A DNA stretch of 64,000 bases from Mucilaginibacter flavidus (GTDB lineage: Bacteria; Bacteroidota; Bacteroidia; Sphingobacteriales; Sphingobacteriaceae), in NCBI RefSeq assembly GCF_024055575.1, contig NZ_JAMXOE010000023.1:50330-114329 (forward strand). Direction: 5' to 3'. Positions 45,632-54,581 of the stretch are shown one piece after another; position 1 is the first letter of the stretch, and each line of letters starts with the position of its first letter. The position numbers and the translations under genes are program-made. The notes under the pieces were generated by a model that saw only the letters and a list, made by a program, of their open reading frames with translations, did not search any database and was not told the origin of the DNA.

Positions 45632-47236
45632 ATGCAGTTTGAGATGTTAAAAGAAAAGTCGTCCATCATAAAAGTAATTGGTGTTGGCGGCGGTGGTGGT
45701 AACGCGGTAAACCACATGTACAGGCAAGGCATCACGGGTGTCGACTTTATTATTTGCAACACCGATGCCCAGGCGCTTGAGCTTAGCCCGATACCTAACA
45801 AGGTACAACTGGGTGCAAGCCTTACCGAGGGGATGGGAGCAGGGTCAATACCTGAAGTTGGTAAAAACTCGGCTATCGAGAATATTGACGATATAAAACA
45901 AATGTTGGGCTCAAATACCAAAATGCTGTTTATTACTGCTGGTATGGGTGGCGGCACAGGCACCGGCGCAAGCCCGATTATTGCCAAAGCTGCCCGCGAG
46001 CTGGATATACTTACCGTTGGCATTATAACTACACCGTTTGCATTTGAAGGCAAGCGCCGTAAGTTACAGGCCGATGCCGGTATGGAGGAACTTAAAAAGC
46101 ACGTCGACTCGTTCCTGGTAATCAGTAACGACAGGCTGCGCCAGATATTCGGCAACCTGACATTAGGTTCGGCATTTGCACAGGCTGATAATATTTTGAC
46201 CACTGCCGCAAAAGGCATTGCAGAAATAATCACACTACCGGGCTATATAAACGTCGACTTTAAAGATGTACGCACCGTAATGAAAGAAAGCGGTGTTTGT
46301 ATAATGGGTAGTTCGGCTGCCGAAGGCGAAAATCGTGCCTTGAAAGCTGTTGAAGGTGCTTTATCATCGCCGTTGCTGAAAGATAACGAGATTGAAGGCG
46401 CACGTTATATCCTGCTTAACATCAGCTCCGGAAGTAAAGAAGTTACAATGGATGAGGTAAGCGTAATTACTGACTACATACAGGAAGAAGCTGGTTTGGC
46501 TGCCGACCTGATTTGGGGTAACTGTATTGATGAAAACCTGGGCGAGAAAATATCGGTAACTATTATAGCCACCGGTTTCCAAACTAAGGATGAGCGCGAA
46601 AAAGAGCAAAGCAGCAAGAAGATCGTATCAATGCTGGTGCCCGAAGTTGAGCCGAAAACTAAAGTTGTAAATGAATTTATAACAGTGGTTAAGCCTGATG
46701 CAGTTACAGAGCCATACATGAAATCGGCCAAGGAAGAGCCTAAGCAAACCGGCTTGTTTGATTTATTTGCGCCACGCGTTGAAGAACCTGCTGTTATAAA
46801 ATATGACCTTTCGGCTGAGGAAGAGCCTGTTGCTGAAGCAGAGCCATCTGACGTGCCTGAAATGACTTTCAAAATTTCCGAACCGGTTACAACATTCATG
46901 CAGCCAAAAGAAGAAAGACTGCCTGAGCCTGAGCTAGTAAAGGAACCGGAAATTGTGGTTGGTGCCGACGATAATAAAACTAATGAGTCGATTGAAGAGC
47001 AATTGCGCAAATCGCGTGAGCGTATTATGCGGCTTAAGGATTTGAGCATGAAATTACGTAGCGGTAACATCCAGGAACTGGAAAGCGTACCTGCTTACAA
47101 ACGCAAGGAAATTGCGCTGCAGCAAACCCCTGCATCCGACGAAAGCCATGTATCACGTTTCTCGTTATTGCCAGACAATGAAGGCAACACCGAGATAAGG
47201 AACAACAACTCGTTTCTGCATGATAATGTGGATTAG
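45632..47236 (+). CDS. ftsZ: FtsZ, tubulin-like cell division GTPase
   Basis: 534 residues. The GTPase core has IKVIGVGGGGGNAVNHM, the tubulin motif GGGTGTG (106-112) and NVDFKDVRTVM (T7 loop region). A long acidic, Pro/Glu-rich linker (about 330-500) leads to the C-terminal tail NNSFLHDNVD, the Bacteroidetes version of the FtsA-binding peptide. It forms the Z-ring. The start is preceded by TAAGGATT (ribosome binding). DnaA-box-like sites lie upstream and a terminator downstream, so it can be expressed apart from the rest of the cluster. Confidence 0.95.
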   Translation: MQFEMLKEKSSIIKVIGVGGGGGNAVNHMYRQGITGVDFIICNTDAQALELSPIPNKVQLGASLTEGMGAGSIPEVGKNSAIENIDDIKQMLGSNTKMLFITAGMGGGTGTGASPIIAKAARELDILTVGIITTPFAFEGKRRKLQADAGMEELKKHVDSFLVISNDRLRQIFGNLTLGSAFAQADNILTTAAKGIAEIITLPGYINVDFKDVRTVMKESGVCIMGSSAAEGENRALKAVEGALSSPLLKDNEIEGARYILLNISSGSKEVTMDEVSVITDYIQEEAGLAADLIWGNCIDENLGEKISVTIIATGFQTKDEREKEQSSKKIVSMLVPEVEPKTKVVNEFITVVKPDAVTEPYMKSAKEEPKQTGLFDLFAPRVEEPAVIKYDLSAEEEPVAEAEPSDVPEMTFKISEPVTTFMQPKEERLPEPELVKEPEIVVGADDNKTNESIEEQLRKSRERIMRLKDLSMKLRSGNIQELESVPAYKRKEIALQQTPASDESHVSRFSLLPDNEGNTEIRNNNSFLHDNVD

Positions 47237-47364
47237 TTCATAGTTGATGGTTCATAGTGAAAAATTGAAGAGGCGCTTTTTATGGCGCCTCTTTTCATTT
47301 GATGTAACAAATTTTCATTTAATACAATAAACGGCCATGAACTATGAACCATCAACTATGAACT
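47235..47364. repeat. Perfect 24-bp inverted repeat after ftsZ (ATGAACCATCAACT family)
   Basis: The left arm (47235-47258, TTCATAGTTGATGGTTCATAG core) and the right arm (47341-47364) are exact complements over 24 bp. The left arm overlaps the ftsZ stop. The ftsZ terminator lies in the loop. Other arms of this family occur at 53.3 and 54.6 kb. Confidence 0.85.
47268..47298 (+). terminator. Terminator of ftsZ / dcw cluster
   Basis: AAGAGGCGC (47268-47276) pairs with GCGCCTCTT (47285-47293), followed by a T-rich run. It lies inside the loop of the inverted repeat. Confidence 0.8.
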
Positions 47365-47398
47365 CTTCATTATAGCCTATTATAAAAAGTAATAATGA

Positions 47399-47429
47399 TT
47401 GTTTCTGCGCGTTTTAACGGCTATATTTG
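47399..47429 (+). promoter_or_regulatory. Promoter of the alpha-oxoamine synthase gene
   Basis: TTG (47399-47401), a 20-nt spacer and TATATTTG (47422-47429) match the Bacteroidetes promoter exactly. Confidence 0.65.
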
Positions 47430-47459
47430 TATCTTTAATACACAATAAAAAATAGCAGT

Positions 47460-48704
47460 TTGGATATATTTAACAAAATATCGAAAAACATGGGCGGCCC
47501 GCTGGGGCAACACCAAAAATGGTCGCATGGATATTTCTCATATCCAAAGCTGGAAGGCGAAATTGGGCCACATATGATGTTTAATGGCAAAGAGCATTTG
47601 GTTTGGAGCCTGAACAACTACCTGGGCCTGGCTAATCACCCGGAAGTAAGAGCAGCAGATGCACAAGCAGCAGCCGACTATGGTATGGCTTACCCAATGG
47701 GTGCCAGGATGATGTCGGGTAACTCTATCCATCACGAAGAACTGGAGCAAAGCCTTGGTGAGTTTGTTGGTAAAGAAGATGCCTATTTATTAAACTATGG
47801 CTACCAGGGAATGGTATCAATTATTGATACACTGGTTGACCGCAACGATGTTATTGTTTATGATGCCGAATCGCACGCCTGTATAATTGATGGCTTGCGG
47901 ATGCATATGGGTAAGCGTTATGTGTACCAACATAACGACATCGCGAGCTGCGAAAAACAACTGGAACGCGCAACCAAACTTGCCGGCGAAACCGGCGGCG
48001 GCATATTGCTGATAACCGAAGGCGTGTTCGGCATGTCGGGCGCGCAGGGTAAGCTGAAAGAGATTATCGACCTTAAAAAGAAATTTAACTTCCGCATATT
48101 GGTTGACGATGCGCATGGTTTTGGCACCATGGGTAAAACCGGAGCTGGGACTCACGAAGAGCAGGATTGTGTTGACGGGGTTGATGTGTACTTCGGTACC
48201 TTCGCCAAATCAATGGCTGGTATAGGCGCATTTGTTGCGGCTGATAAAGTTATAGTTGATTACCTCCGCTACAATATGCGCTCGCAAATATTTGCCAAAG
48301 CATTGCCGATGCCAATGGTAATAGGGTTGAAAAAACGTTTCGAACTATTAAAATCGCAACCACAGCTGCGCGAAAAGCTTTGGGAAATATCAAACACCCT
48401 GCAAAAAGGCTTGCGCGACCGCGGCTTTAACCTGGGCGTTACCAATACCATGGTTACCCCGGTAATACTTGAAGGCGAGCTAACCGAAGCAACCGCACTA
48501 ACCCGCGATTTGCGTGAGAATTACGGCATATTTTGTTCGATAGTGATATACCCGGTTATACCTAAAGGATTAATCCTGTTAAGGCTGATACCAACTGCAG
48601 CGCATTCACTTGAAGATGTACAGCGCACCCTGGATGCCTACAGCGAAATGGCTGAGAAATTGAAAGCCGGTTTTTATAAAGAGAATAAATTGGTGGTGGC
48701 TTAA
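47460..48704 (+). CDS. Alpha-oxoamine synthase family PLP enzyme (KBL/BioF/serine palmitoyltransferase-like)
   Basis: 414 residues of the class II aminotransferase fold. Marks are SLNNYLGLANHPEVR, DAESHACIIDGLRMH, LVDDAHGFGTMGKTG and the PLP lysine in FGTFAKSMAGIGAF. Family members condense an amino acid with an acyl-CoA: glycine in KBL, alanine in BioF, serine in sphingolipid synthesis, cysteate in sulfonolipid synthesis. In Bacteroidetes the lipid route is plausible, but the substrate cannot be decided from motifs. The start is a TTG at 47460, since DIFNKISKNMGG looks like a native N-terminus; the next ATG (47490) would trim ten residues. Confidence 0.8.
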   Translation: MDIFNKISKNMGGPLGQHQKWSHGYFSYPKLEGEIGPHMMFNGKEHLVWSLNNYLGLANHPEVRAADAQAAADYGMAYPMGARMMSGNSIHHEELEQSLGEFVGKEDAYLLNYGYQGMVSIIDTLVDRNDVIVYDAESHACIIDGLRMHMGKRYVYQHNDIASCEKQLERATKLAGETGGGILLITEGVFGMSGAQGKLKEIIDLKKKFNFRILVDDAHGFGTMGKTGAGTHEEQDCVDGVDVYFGTFAKSMAGIGAFVAADKVIVDYLRYNMRSQIFAKALPMPMVIGLKKRFELLKSQPQLREKLWEISNTLQKGLRDRGFNLGVTNTMVTPVILEGELTEATALTRDLRENYGIFCSIVIYPVIPKGLILLRLIPTAAHSLEDVQRTLDAYSEMAEKLKAGFYKENKLVVA

Positions 48705-48728
48705 CAGGTCATTCGCTTTTATGATATT

Positions 48729-48758
48729 AAGCCTTTCGGGATTCGAGAGGCTTTTTTA
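48729..48758 (+). terminator. Terminator after the oxoamine synthase gene
   Basis: AAGCCTTTC (48729-48737) pairs with GAGAGGCTT (48745-48753, one G-T pair) and runs into a T tract. Confidence 0.75.
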
Positions 48759-48800
48759 TTTTAGACAAAAATCTGCACAGGTAAATCCACTTGATAATTT

Positions 48801-49130
48801 ATGAAAGATTTAGCTTCAATCCCAGCCTTTAATCTTAACTGGAACCCTATCACAGTCGAAGCATATAATGAAGAAAAGAACGAGGCAACAATGATTTTTA
48901 ATCTCGACGTGACGACAGAAGGGAAAGTTAAACATGTAATTCATTATGTTGTCGGACGCACAATTTGGTGTCATCGAAACGTTCCTGCAAATGCTCATAT
49001 TATATTATCTTTCGACTTCCGGGGGCAAGGCATAATTGTTTCAAGGGCGAGTAAATTCAAACAGGAAATACTTGAATTATTAGCTAACTTGAATATTAAT
49101 AATCATATTTCAATTGATTTTTTACTATAA
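48801..49130 (+). CDS. Small protein of unknown function (first of a pair)
   Basis: 109 residues, no signal peptide. Likely alpha/beta: ATMIFNLDVTTEGKVKHVIHYV and a C-terminal helix QEILELLANLNI. No family was recognised. A/T-rich relative to the neighbours. The stop is followed after 1 bp by the ATG of the next small gene, so the two are translated as a unit. Confidence 0.55.
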   Translation: MKDLASIPAFNLNWNPITVEAYNEEKNEATMIFNLDVTTEGKVKHVIHYVVGRTIWCHRNVPANAHIILSFDFRGQGIIVSRASKFKQEILELLANLNINNHISIDFLL

Positions 49131-49131
49131 C

Positions 49132-49443
49132 ATGGCAATAGTGAATATACTGGCTCGAAGTGACTATTCAATAAACTGGGAAGAAGTACTGAATAGGTAT
49201 TCCATTTTAACTTTTCCTCACGTCGAAGTTTTTCCTATTCCAAAAGAACTGGGCTTTGAAATGGATTGCATTGGAATTAACGTGCATAAAGGTTATTCAG
49301 ACAGTGCAATAGTGATTTCGGAACTAAAGCAAGCAATTAGCTTTTTTACTTCTTTCGGATTAAGATTTATTGAGCTTTATGATGGAATAGAAATCGTCCC
49401 GGGCAATATTGATAAAATATTTAATGGATTGCTGGCACCCTAA
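49132..49443 (+). CDS. Small protein of unknown function (second of a pair)
   Basis: 103 residues from the ATG at 49132, chosen because upstream in-frame starts lie inside the previous gene. The sequence has INWEEVLNRYSILTFPHVEVF and a helix ELKQAISFFTSFGLRFIELYDG. No family was recognised. It is coupled to the gene before it. A toxin-antitoxin or orphan immunity pair is possible from size and layout only. Confidence 0.55.
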   Translation: MAIVNILARSDYSINWEEVLNRYSILTFPHVEVFPIPKELGFEMDCIGINVHKGYSDSAIVISELKQAISFFTSFGLRFIELYDGIEIVPGNIDKIFNGLLAP

Positions 49444-49544
49444 ACTTTGTGGGGGGAATGGATTTGCTTTTTAAATTAATTTAAAAACCCCTTCGCATAT
49501 CCGCCCTGCTTTTTTATTTTTACCGCTCACCAATTGAAAACAAC

Positions 49545-50963
49545 ATGCTATCCCGAAGAAACTTTATCAAAATTAACGGCGTTACTACTGCCGGTATCGG
49601 CTTGGGTTTAAGACCGGCCTGGTTTGCATCTGCCGCAGCTTTTGAAAGTAACCGCCCAAAGCTGGCCGATCGTAAATTTACCAGCAAAGCCGTTGAGGCC
49701 ACTATAAAAAGTGTAAAGGCCGCTATTAAAGACCCCGAATTGGCATGGTTGTTTGAAAATTGTTACCCAAATACCCTGGATACCACCGTGCACTACTCTG
49801 AGAAAGGTGGCCGTCCGGATACGTTTGTAATTACCGGCGACATCGACGCTATGTGGATGCGCGATTCATCGGCACAGGTTTGGCCGTATTTGCCATTGAT
49901 CAAAAATGACCCGGAACTAAAAAACGTAATAAAAGGCGTGCTTAACCGCCAGGCTGCTTGCATTTTGATTGATCCTTATGCAAATGCCTTCAACGCAGGC
50001 CCAACCGGCAGCGAGTGGGACAGCGATCGCACCGATATGAAACCCGAGTTACACGAACGTAAATGGGAGGTCGACTCACTTTGTTATCCCGTTCGACTGG
50101 CCTATAACTATTGGAAAATAAGCGGTGACAGTAGTTTTTTTGATGCTAACTGGCAAAAAGCAGGTAAATCAATAGTAAATACCTTCAAAGAACAACAACG
50201 TAAAGATAATAAAGGACCTTACCATTTTCAGCGTAAAACCGAGGTTTCAACAGATACCGCGCCATTAAGCGGCTATGGTAACCCGGTAAAGCCTGTAGGT
50301 TTGATTTGCTCTATCTTCAGGCCGAGTGATGATGCTACCATTTATCCGTTCCTGGTGCCATCAAACTATTTTGCCGTGGTAAGCCTTTACCAAATGGCTG
50401 AGATGTATCAAAAGATAACAAACGACTCAGCTACTGCAATAGACTGCAAAGCCCTTGCAGCCGAAGTTGCACATGCCCTGCAAAAATATGCTACCGCACA
50501 ACATCCGGTTTATGGTAAGGTGCTGGCTTATGAGGTTGACGGCTATGGTAATCAATTGTTTATGGACGACAGCAATGTACCAAGCCTGTTGGCCTTACCA
50601 TACTTAAACGCCTTATCCGAACACGACCCACTTTATCAAAATACCCGTAAAATGGTGTTGAGCACAGCCAACCCTTACTTTTTCAAGGGCAAGGCAGCTG
50701 AAGGTATTGGCGGACCACACGTGGGGCTGAATTATATATGGCCAATGAGTATTATTATGCGCGCCTTAACATCTACAGACAAAGCTGAAATAGGTAAATG
50801 TATTAAATGGCTTAAAACTACGCATGCAGGAACCGGCTTTATGCACGAGTCGTTTAATAAGGATAATGCAGCAGATTTTACGCGTAAATGGTTTGCCTGG
50901 GCAAATACTTTATTCGGCGAATTAATAATTAAAGTGCATAAATATCACCCCGAATTATTGTAA
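49545..50963 (+). CDS. Glycoside hydrolase family 125 (exo-alpha-1,6-mannosidase-like)
   Basis: 472 residues of the GH125/DUF1237 (alpha/alpha)6 barrel family. The N-terminus SRRNFIKI is a Tat-type twin-arginine signal with a hydrophobic stretch, so export in folded form to the periplasm is expected. Marks are FVITGDIDAMWMRDSSAQVWPYLPL, WEVDSLCYPVRLAYNYW and GFMHESFNKDN near the end, which include conserved acidic residues. GH125 enzymes remove terminal alpha-1,6-mannose from glycans. No SusC/D-type uptake genes lie nearby, so it is not in a classic polysaccharide locus here. Confidence 0.88.
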   Translation: MLSRRNFIKINGVTTAGIGLGLRPAWFASAAAFESNRPKLADRKFTSKAVEATIKSVKAAIKDPELAWLFENCYPNTLDTTVHYSEKGGRPDTFVITGDIDAMWMRDSSAQVWPYLPLIKNDPELKNVIKGVLNRQAACILIDPYANAFNAGPTGSEWDSDRTDMKPELHERKWEVDSLCYPVRLAYNYWKISGDSSFFDANWQKAGKSIVNTFKEQQRKDNKGPYHFQRKTEVSTDTAPLSGYGNPVKPVGLICSIFRPSDDATIYPFLVPSNYFAVVSLYQMAEMYQKITNDSATAIDCKALAAEVAHALQKYATAQHPVYGKVLAYEVDGYGNQLFMDDSNVPSLLALPYLNALSEHDPLYQNTRKMVLSTANPYFFKGKAAEGIGGPHVGLNYIWPMSIIMRALTSTDKAEIGKCIKWLKTTHAGTGFMHESFNKDNAADFTRKWFAWANTLFGELIIKVHKYHPELL

Positions 50964-51305
50964 TAACAACACACTAAAATGTTAGTTGTAATATTTCCGG
51001 CTAAATCGAATAGAAATATTTAGCACAAAATGGCAGTATTGTTTTCGTGTTTTCAATAATTGTGAACTATGTATTAAAATACCGTAAAATTAAGTGTCGT
51101 TTGTGATAATATCAACCTTCTATTAAATATATAAAATTGAATATTTAATAGTTTTTCAATATCCTGTTTAGGCTAAAAATGTTGAAAAAAACCACTTTAA
51201 AGGCATTGTTTTTCTTTACCAAAAGTTTTTAATTAAGAAAAAACATTTTAGATTAGCTTCATAAAACAATAAACCTCATAATTATTTAAAAAAGGAGTAA
51301 CTGAA
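50964..51305 (+). other. 342-bp A/T-rich leader region of the Hc1-like gene
   Basis: No ORF, repeat pair or known riboswitch was recognised. The sequence is strongly A/T-rich. The last part carries AAAGGAGTAACTGAAATG, an unusually good ribosome-binding site (AGGAG at 51293-51297) for this genome. A promoter must lie within it, but no full -33/-7 match was found. Confidence 0.5.
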
Positions 51306-51482
51306 ATGAAAAAATTTACTGAAGTAAAAGAACTGGTAGCATCGTTGGAAGCAGATGCTGACAAATTTTATAACAAGGGTAACAGCGCTGCTGGCACTCG
51401 TGTTAGAAAAGGGATGCAAGACCTTAAAAACTTAGCGCAAGCAATTCGCCTTGAAGTACAGGATGCGAAAAACAAAGCGTAA
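51306..51482 (+). CDS. Hc1-like small histone protein
   Basis: 58 residues, too short for most gene callers: MKKFTEVKELVASLEADADK, then FYNKGNSAAGTRVRKGMQDL and KNLAQAIRLEVQDAKNKA. This matches the small Bacteroidetes histone H1/Hc1-like proteins (PF07432), with a helical N-terminus and basic, coiled C-terminal part without the long Lys/Ala repeat tail of chlamydial Hc1. Such proteins bind DNA or RNA and may shape the nucleoid. It has a strong AGGAG ribosome site and a strong terminator, which suggests high expression. Confidence 0.85.
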   Translation: MKKFTEVKELVASLEADADKFYNKGNSAAGTRVRKGMQDLKNLAQAIRLEVQDAKNKA

Positions 51483-51515
51483 GTAATAGAGAAGCATATT
51501 CTTTACTTTATCATT

Positions 51516-51550
51516 AAAACCCGTACCCACATCTCAGGTACGGGTTTTTT
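51516..51550. terminator. Strong terminator after the histone-like gene
   Basis: AAAACCCGTACC (51516-51527) pairs exactly with GGTACGGGTTTT (51537-51548), followed by T residues. It can also serve the opposing SGNH gene. Confidence 0.88.
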
Positions 51551-51556
51551 ATTGGC

Positions 51557-52243
51557 TTAAAGATAACCTTGTTTCTTAAGGAAGGCTACCCAAATATCAT
51601 AAGCAGGCGGTTTAAGGTGCAGCCCCTCATAGCTGTATTGAGCGTCGAGCCGTTTATCATTATCCAAAAACAGGGGGAAGATATCAATGAAAGTGTAATT
51701 ACCCGCAACGGCATTGGCTTTATACAGTTTGTTTACGGCTAAAACATGTTCTTCTTTATCATAGTGCTGTGGGAAATTAGGCATAGTTGGATTTAGTGGT
51801 AACACACTTTCTACATAGATTTTAGTCTGTGGGCAGGCGGCATGCACCCGGTTTACAATCTTCAGCATGTTATCAGCAATTACCGCATCCGGTATATCCT
51901 TGCCAATGTCGTTTATTCCGCATAAAATAAAGAGTTTGGATGGCTGCCTGTCGGTTATGTCCTTTAACCGCCTTAAAATACCATAGGTAATGTCGCCACC
52001 AATGCCACGGTTTACTACGGTGGTATCGTTTAGTGCCTTTTTCCAGTTACCCATTTCAGTAATACTGTTGCCCAGGAAAATAATGTGGCCGGTTACTATT
52101 GGCTCCTTCTGAAACTGGGCCAGCTTGTCGGTGGTGTGTTCAGGGATAAAGGGGATGGTATCGTACACCCGCTGATTGGTTACGGGGTTTTGTGCCAGTA
52201 ACCCAAACGGAAATAGGAGGATGAAGAATAATAGACGTTTCAT
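51557..52243 (-). CDS. Secreted SGNH/GDSL hydrolase
   Basis: 228 residues from the ATG at 52243; a TTG at 52255 is rejected because a -7 element predicts a start of transcription near 52262. The signal peptide is MKRLLFFILLFPFGLLAQ. Catalytic blocks are FLGNSITE (Ser), GIGGD, CGINDIGKD and GLHLKPPAYD (Asp/His region). Such enzymes are esterases, often deacetylases of polysaccharides or sialic acid. The substrate is unknown. It is not linked to other carbohydrate genes except the nearby GH125. Confidence 0.85.
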   Translation of the reverse strand: MKRLLFFILLFPFGLLAQNPVTNQRVYDTIPFIPEHTTDKLAQFQKEPIVTGHIIFLGNSITEMGNWKKALNDTTVVNRGIGGDITYGILRRLKDITDRQPSKLFILCGINDIGKDIPDAVIADNMLKIVNRVHAACPQTKIYVESVLPLNPTMPNFPQHYDKEEHVLAVNKLYKANAVAGNYTFIDIFPLFLDNDKRLDAQYSYEGLHLKPPAYDIWVAFLKKQGYL

Positions 52244-52267
52244 AGAAGCTTGCAAATGGTTTGGTTA

Positions 52268-52275
52268 CAAACTTA
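52268..52275 (-). promoter_or_regulatory. -7 element of the SGNH hydrolase gene
   Basis: On the minus strand, TAAGTTTG matches TAnnTTTG exactly, with the ATG 25 nt downstream. Confidence 0.4.
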
Positions 52276-52356
52276 AGATTATCAGGCTATACATAAAAAC
52301 GGGGTGTCATCATCACAGCCTCGTTTTTGTTATTTTATCTTACTGAGTGAAGAAAG

Positions 52357-53235
52357 TTATGACAGTTTCTTCGTCTCCGCTATAATCTTATCGGCAATTC
52401 CACTGCTTACCTGCACTAGTGGCAAACGCACGGTGTCACCACAAATACCCAGTTGCTTCAAAGCAGTTTTTACACCGGCAGGACTGCCTTCAATAAACAT
52501 CAGGCGGGTAAAATCAATTAAATCCGAATGCCCTTTTTGTGCTGATTTAAAATCTCCTGCGAGGCAGGTCCTTATCATATCCGACATTCGCCTTGGTAAA
52601 GCATTGCCCACAACCGATATCACGCCAACACCACCTAAAGCAATCATTGGCAAGCTGATTGGGTCATCGCCCGAAATTAATAAAAAGTCTTCCGGCTTAT
52701 CACGCGCTATCTGGTTAAGCTGGTCGAAATTGCCCGAAGCTTCTTTGATACCGATGATGTTTTTAAAATCGTGTGCCAGCCTTACGGTTGTGTCGGCGCT
52801 GATGTTGCTGCCGGTACGGCTGGGTACGTTGTATAATATTATTGGCAACGGCGAAACTGCCGCTATCGCTTTATAATGCTGGTAAATACCTTCCTGGGTT
52901 GGTTTGTTATAATGCGGGCTCGCCGACAAAATTGCATCGTAACCGGTTGTGTCAAATTGTTTTATTTGCTCAACCAGTTCGTGCGTATTGTTACCACCAA
53001 GGCCTGCAATCAATCCAACACGGCCATTAACACTTTTTGAAGTGAATTCCCAAACTTGCTTTCGTTCATCACTGCTTAGGGTGGCACTTTCACCGGTTGT
53101 ACCCAATGAAACGATGTATTCCACACCTCCGTCAATTAAATGGTTGATGAGCTTTCCTAAAGCCTCGTAGTCAACCTGCCCGTCTGTTTGAAAAGGAGTT
53201 ATAATTGCAACTCCGGTTCCATAAAATTTGTTCAT
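52357..53235 (-). CDS. dapA: 4-hydroxy-tetrahydrodipicolinate synthase
   Basis: 292 residues. DapA condenses pyruvate with aspartate semialdehyde in lysine/meso-DAP synthesis. Marks are GVAIITPF, SLGTTGESATLS, ILYNVPSRTG (Tyr) and the Schiff-base lysine in IIGIKEASGN. This agrees with a DAP-type peptidoglycan predicted from MurE. The minus-strand region before the start has a weak -7-like TATCTTAG. Confidence 0.93.
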   Translation of the reverse strand: MNKFYGTGVAIITPFQTDGQVDYEALGKLINHLIDGGVEYIVSLGTTGESATLSSDERKQVWEFTSKSVNGRVGLIAGLGGNNTHELVEQIKQFDTTGYDAILSASPHYNKPTQEGIYQHYKAIAAVSPLPIILYNVPSRTGSNISADTTVRLAHDFKNIIGIKEASGNFDQLNQIARDKPEDFLLISGDDPISLPMIALGGVGVISVVGNALPRRMSDMIRTCLAGDFKSAQKGHSDLIDFTRLMFIEGSPAGVKTALKQLGICGDTVRLPLVQVSSGIADKIIAETKKLS

Positions 53236-53264
53236 GTAGTATTAAAAGGCGCTAAGATAAGAAT

Positions 53265-53294
53265 AGTTCATAGTTCATGGTTGATGGTTGATGG
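53265..53294. repeat. Left arm of ATGAACCATCAACT-family repeat
   Basis: AGTTCATAGTTCATGGTTGATGG (with a duplicated GGTTGAT) lies downstream of chrA. Its partner arm lies on the other side of that gene, at 54582-54604, in inverted orientation. Confidence 0.65.
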
Positions 53295-53343
53295 TTTTTT
53301 TGCGAATGAATAGGTATCAACTTGTTGGCTATGGTTATCGCGG

Positions 53344-54465
53344 TTAAATAAGCAGTAAAAGACAGCCGGCAATTGACCCGCTTAATACGATGAAAGCATT
53401 ATTTATTCGAGGGAATTTTAAAAGTATACAGATACTGACGATGGCGATAAGCACACTGCGCCAATTATTTATGCTGTCTTTCCCCAACTGGTAACAAACA
53501 ACCACTATTAGCGCTATTGATGCCACATTAACAGCATTTAAAAATGCACCGAATAGTTTGGAACCCCGCATTTTGCTCACGAGAGGATTAAGCAACGCCA
53601 CAAATACAAACGAGGGCAGGAAAATGCCAATGGTTGATATAATGGCCCCGTTAATACCGTTAACCTGGAAACCTATAAATGTTACTGAGGAAAAAACAGG
53701 CCCGGGTGTAAACTGTCCCACGGCAATAGCGTCGACCAATTGTTGCCGGGTTATAATACCATGTGCCACCAGTTCAGAATCAAGAAAGGCAAACAACACA
53801 TACCCGCTGCCATATAGTATTGCACCTATTTTTAAAAATGACAGGAATAAACTTATGTTGATCCTGCTGAAAAAGTCATCGCCACCCATAATAAAAAGGG
53901 GCAATAAAGTAAATGATTTGCCTTTATGTTTTAAGCGGATAGCATACAACCCCATTGCCAGGAAGCCTGATCCAAACAAAATAAGCACTTCAGAGTATCC
54001 CAATATGCTTAGCACTAATGCAACAATGCCAATGGCACCCAGCTCAAATGTTTGCAGCGATTTTTTTGCCAGCGGATAAATTGCGGCCAGGATAACAGCA
54101 ATTATTGCGGGCTTAATGTCATAAACAAATGGTTGAATTTGCGGCAATTGGCCGTACTTTTTATAAAGCCATGCCAGGGTACCGGTAATTAATACTGCCG
54201 GCATAATAAAACACAATCCTGCTATTATTAAGCCTTTCCATCCGCCTTTTTCATGGCCAATATGTATAGCCATTTCGGTGCTGTTTGGACCCGGGATAAG
54301 GTTTGTTGCACCTATAAGGTCAAGAAAGTGCTGTTCTGTTAACCAATTGCGCTTAACAACTACCTCCTGGCGCATCATTGCAATATGGGCGGCTGGGCCA
54401 CCAAAGGCGGTGGTGCCCAGTTTCAAAAACAATAAGGCAATTTCTTTAAGCGGCGTTGCTTTCAT
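53344..54465 (-). CDS. chrA: Chromate transporter (two-domain ChrA)
   Basis: 373 residues with about ten membrane helices in two homologous halves. Each half has the family motif pattern: FGGPAAHIAMMRQEVV and GATNLIPGPNSTEMAIHIG in the first, AVGQFTPGPVFSSVTFIG in the second. Long-chain ChrA proteins export chromate, but many homologues transport other or unknown anions. The gene is flanked by inverted repeat arms at 53.3 and 54.6 kb. The minus-strand start is preceded by a TATCTTAG -7-like box, as for dapA. Confidence 0.85.
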   Translation of the reverse strand: MKATPLKEIALLFLKLGTTAFGGPAAHIAMMRQEVVVKRNWLTEQHFLDLIGATNLIPGPNSTEMAIHIGHEKGGWKGLIIAGLCFIMPAVLITGTLAWLYKKYGQLPQIQPFVYDIKPAIIAVILAAIYPLAKKSLQTFELGAIGIVALVLSILGYSEVLILFGSGFLAMGLYAIRLKHKGKSFTLLPLFIMGGDDFFSRINISLFLSFLKIGAILYGSGYVLFAFLDSELVAHGIITRQQLVDAIAVGQFTPGPVFSSVTFIGFQVNGINGAIISTIGIFLPSFVFVALLNPLVSKMRGSKLFGAFLNAVNVASIALIVVVCYQLGKDSINNWRSVLIAIVSICILLKFPRINNAFIVLSGSIAGCLLLLI

Positions 54466-54581
54466 GGCACTGCTAAGATAACACTTGCCATGTTATGGTA
54501 CTATTAAGAAAAACAGACGTCGCTCCAATAATTTCACAACTGCGCCGGCCGTAAAGGTACATGCGGAGCTTCCCTTTTTAG

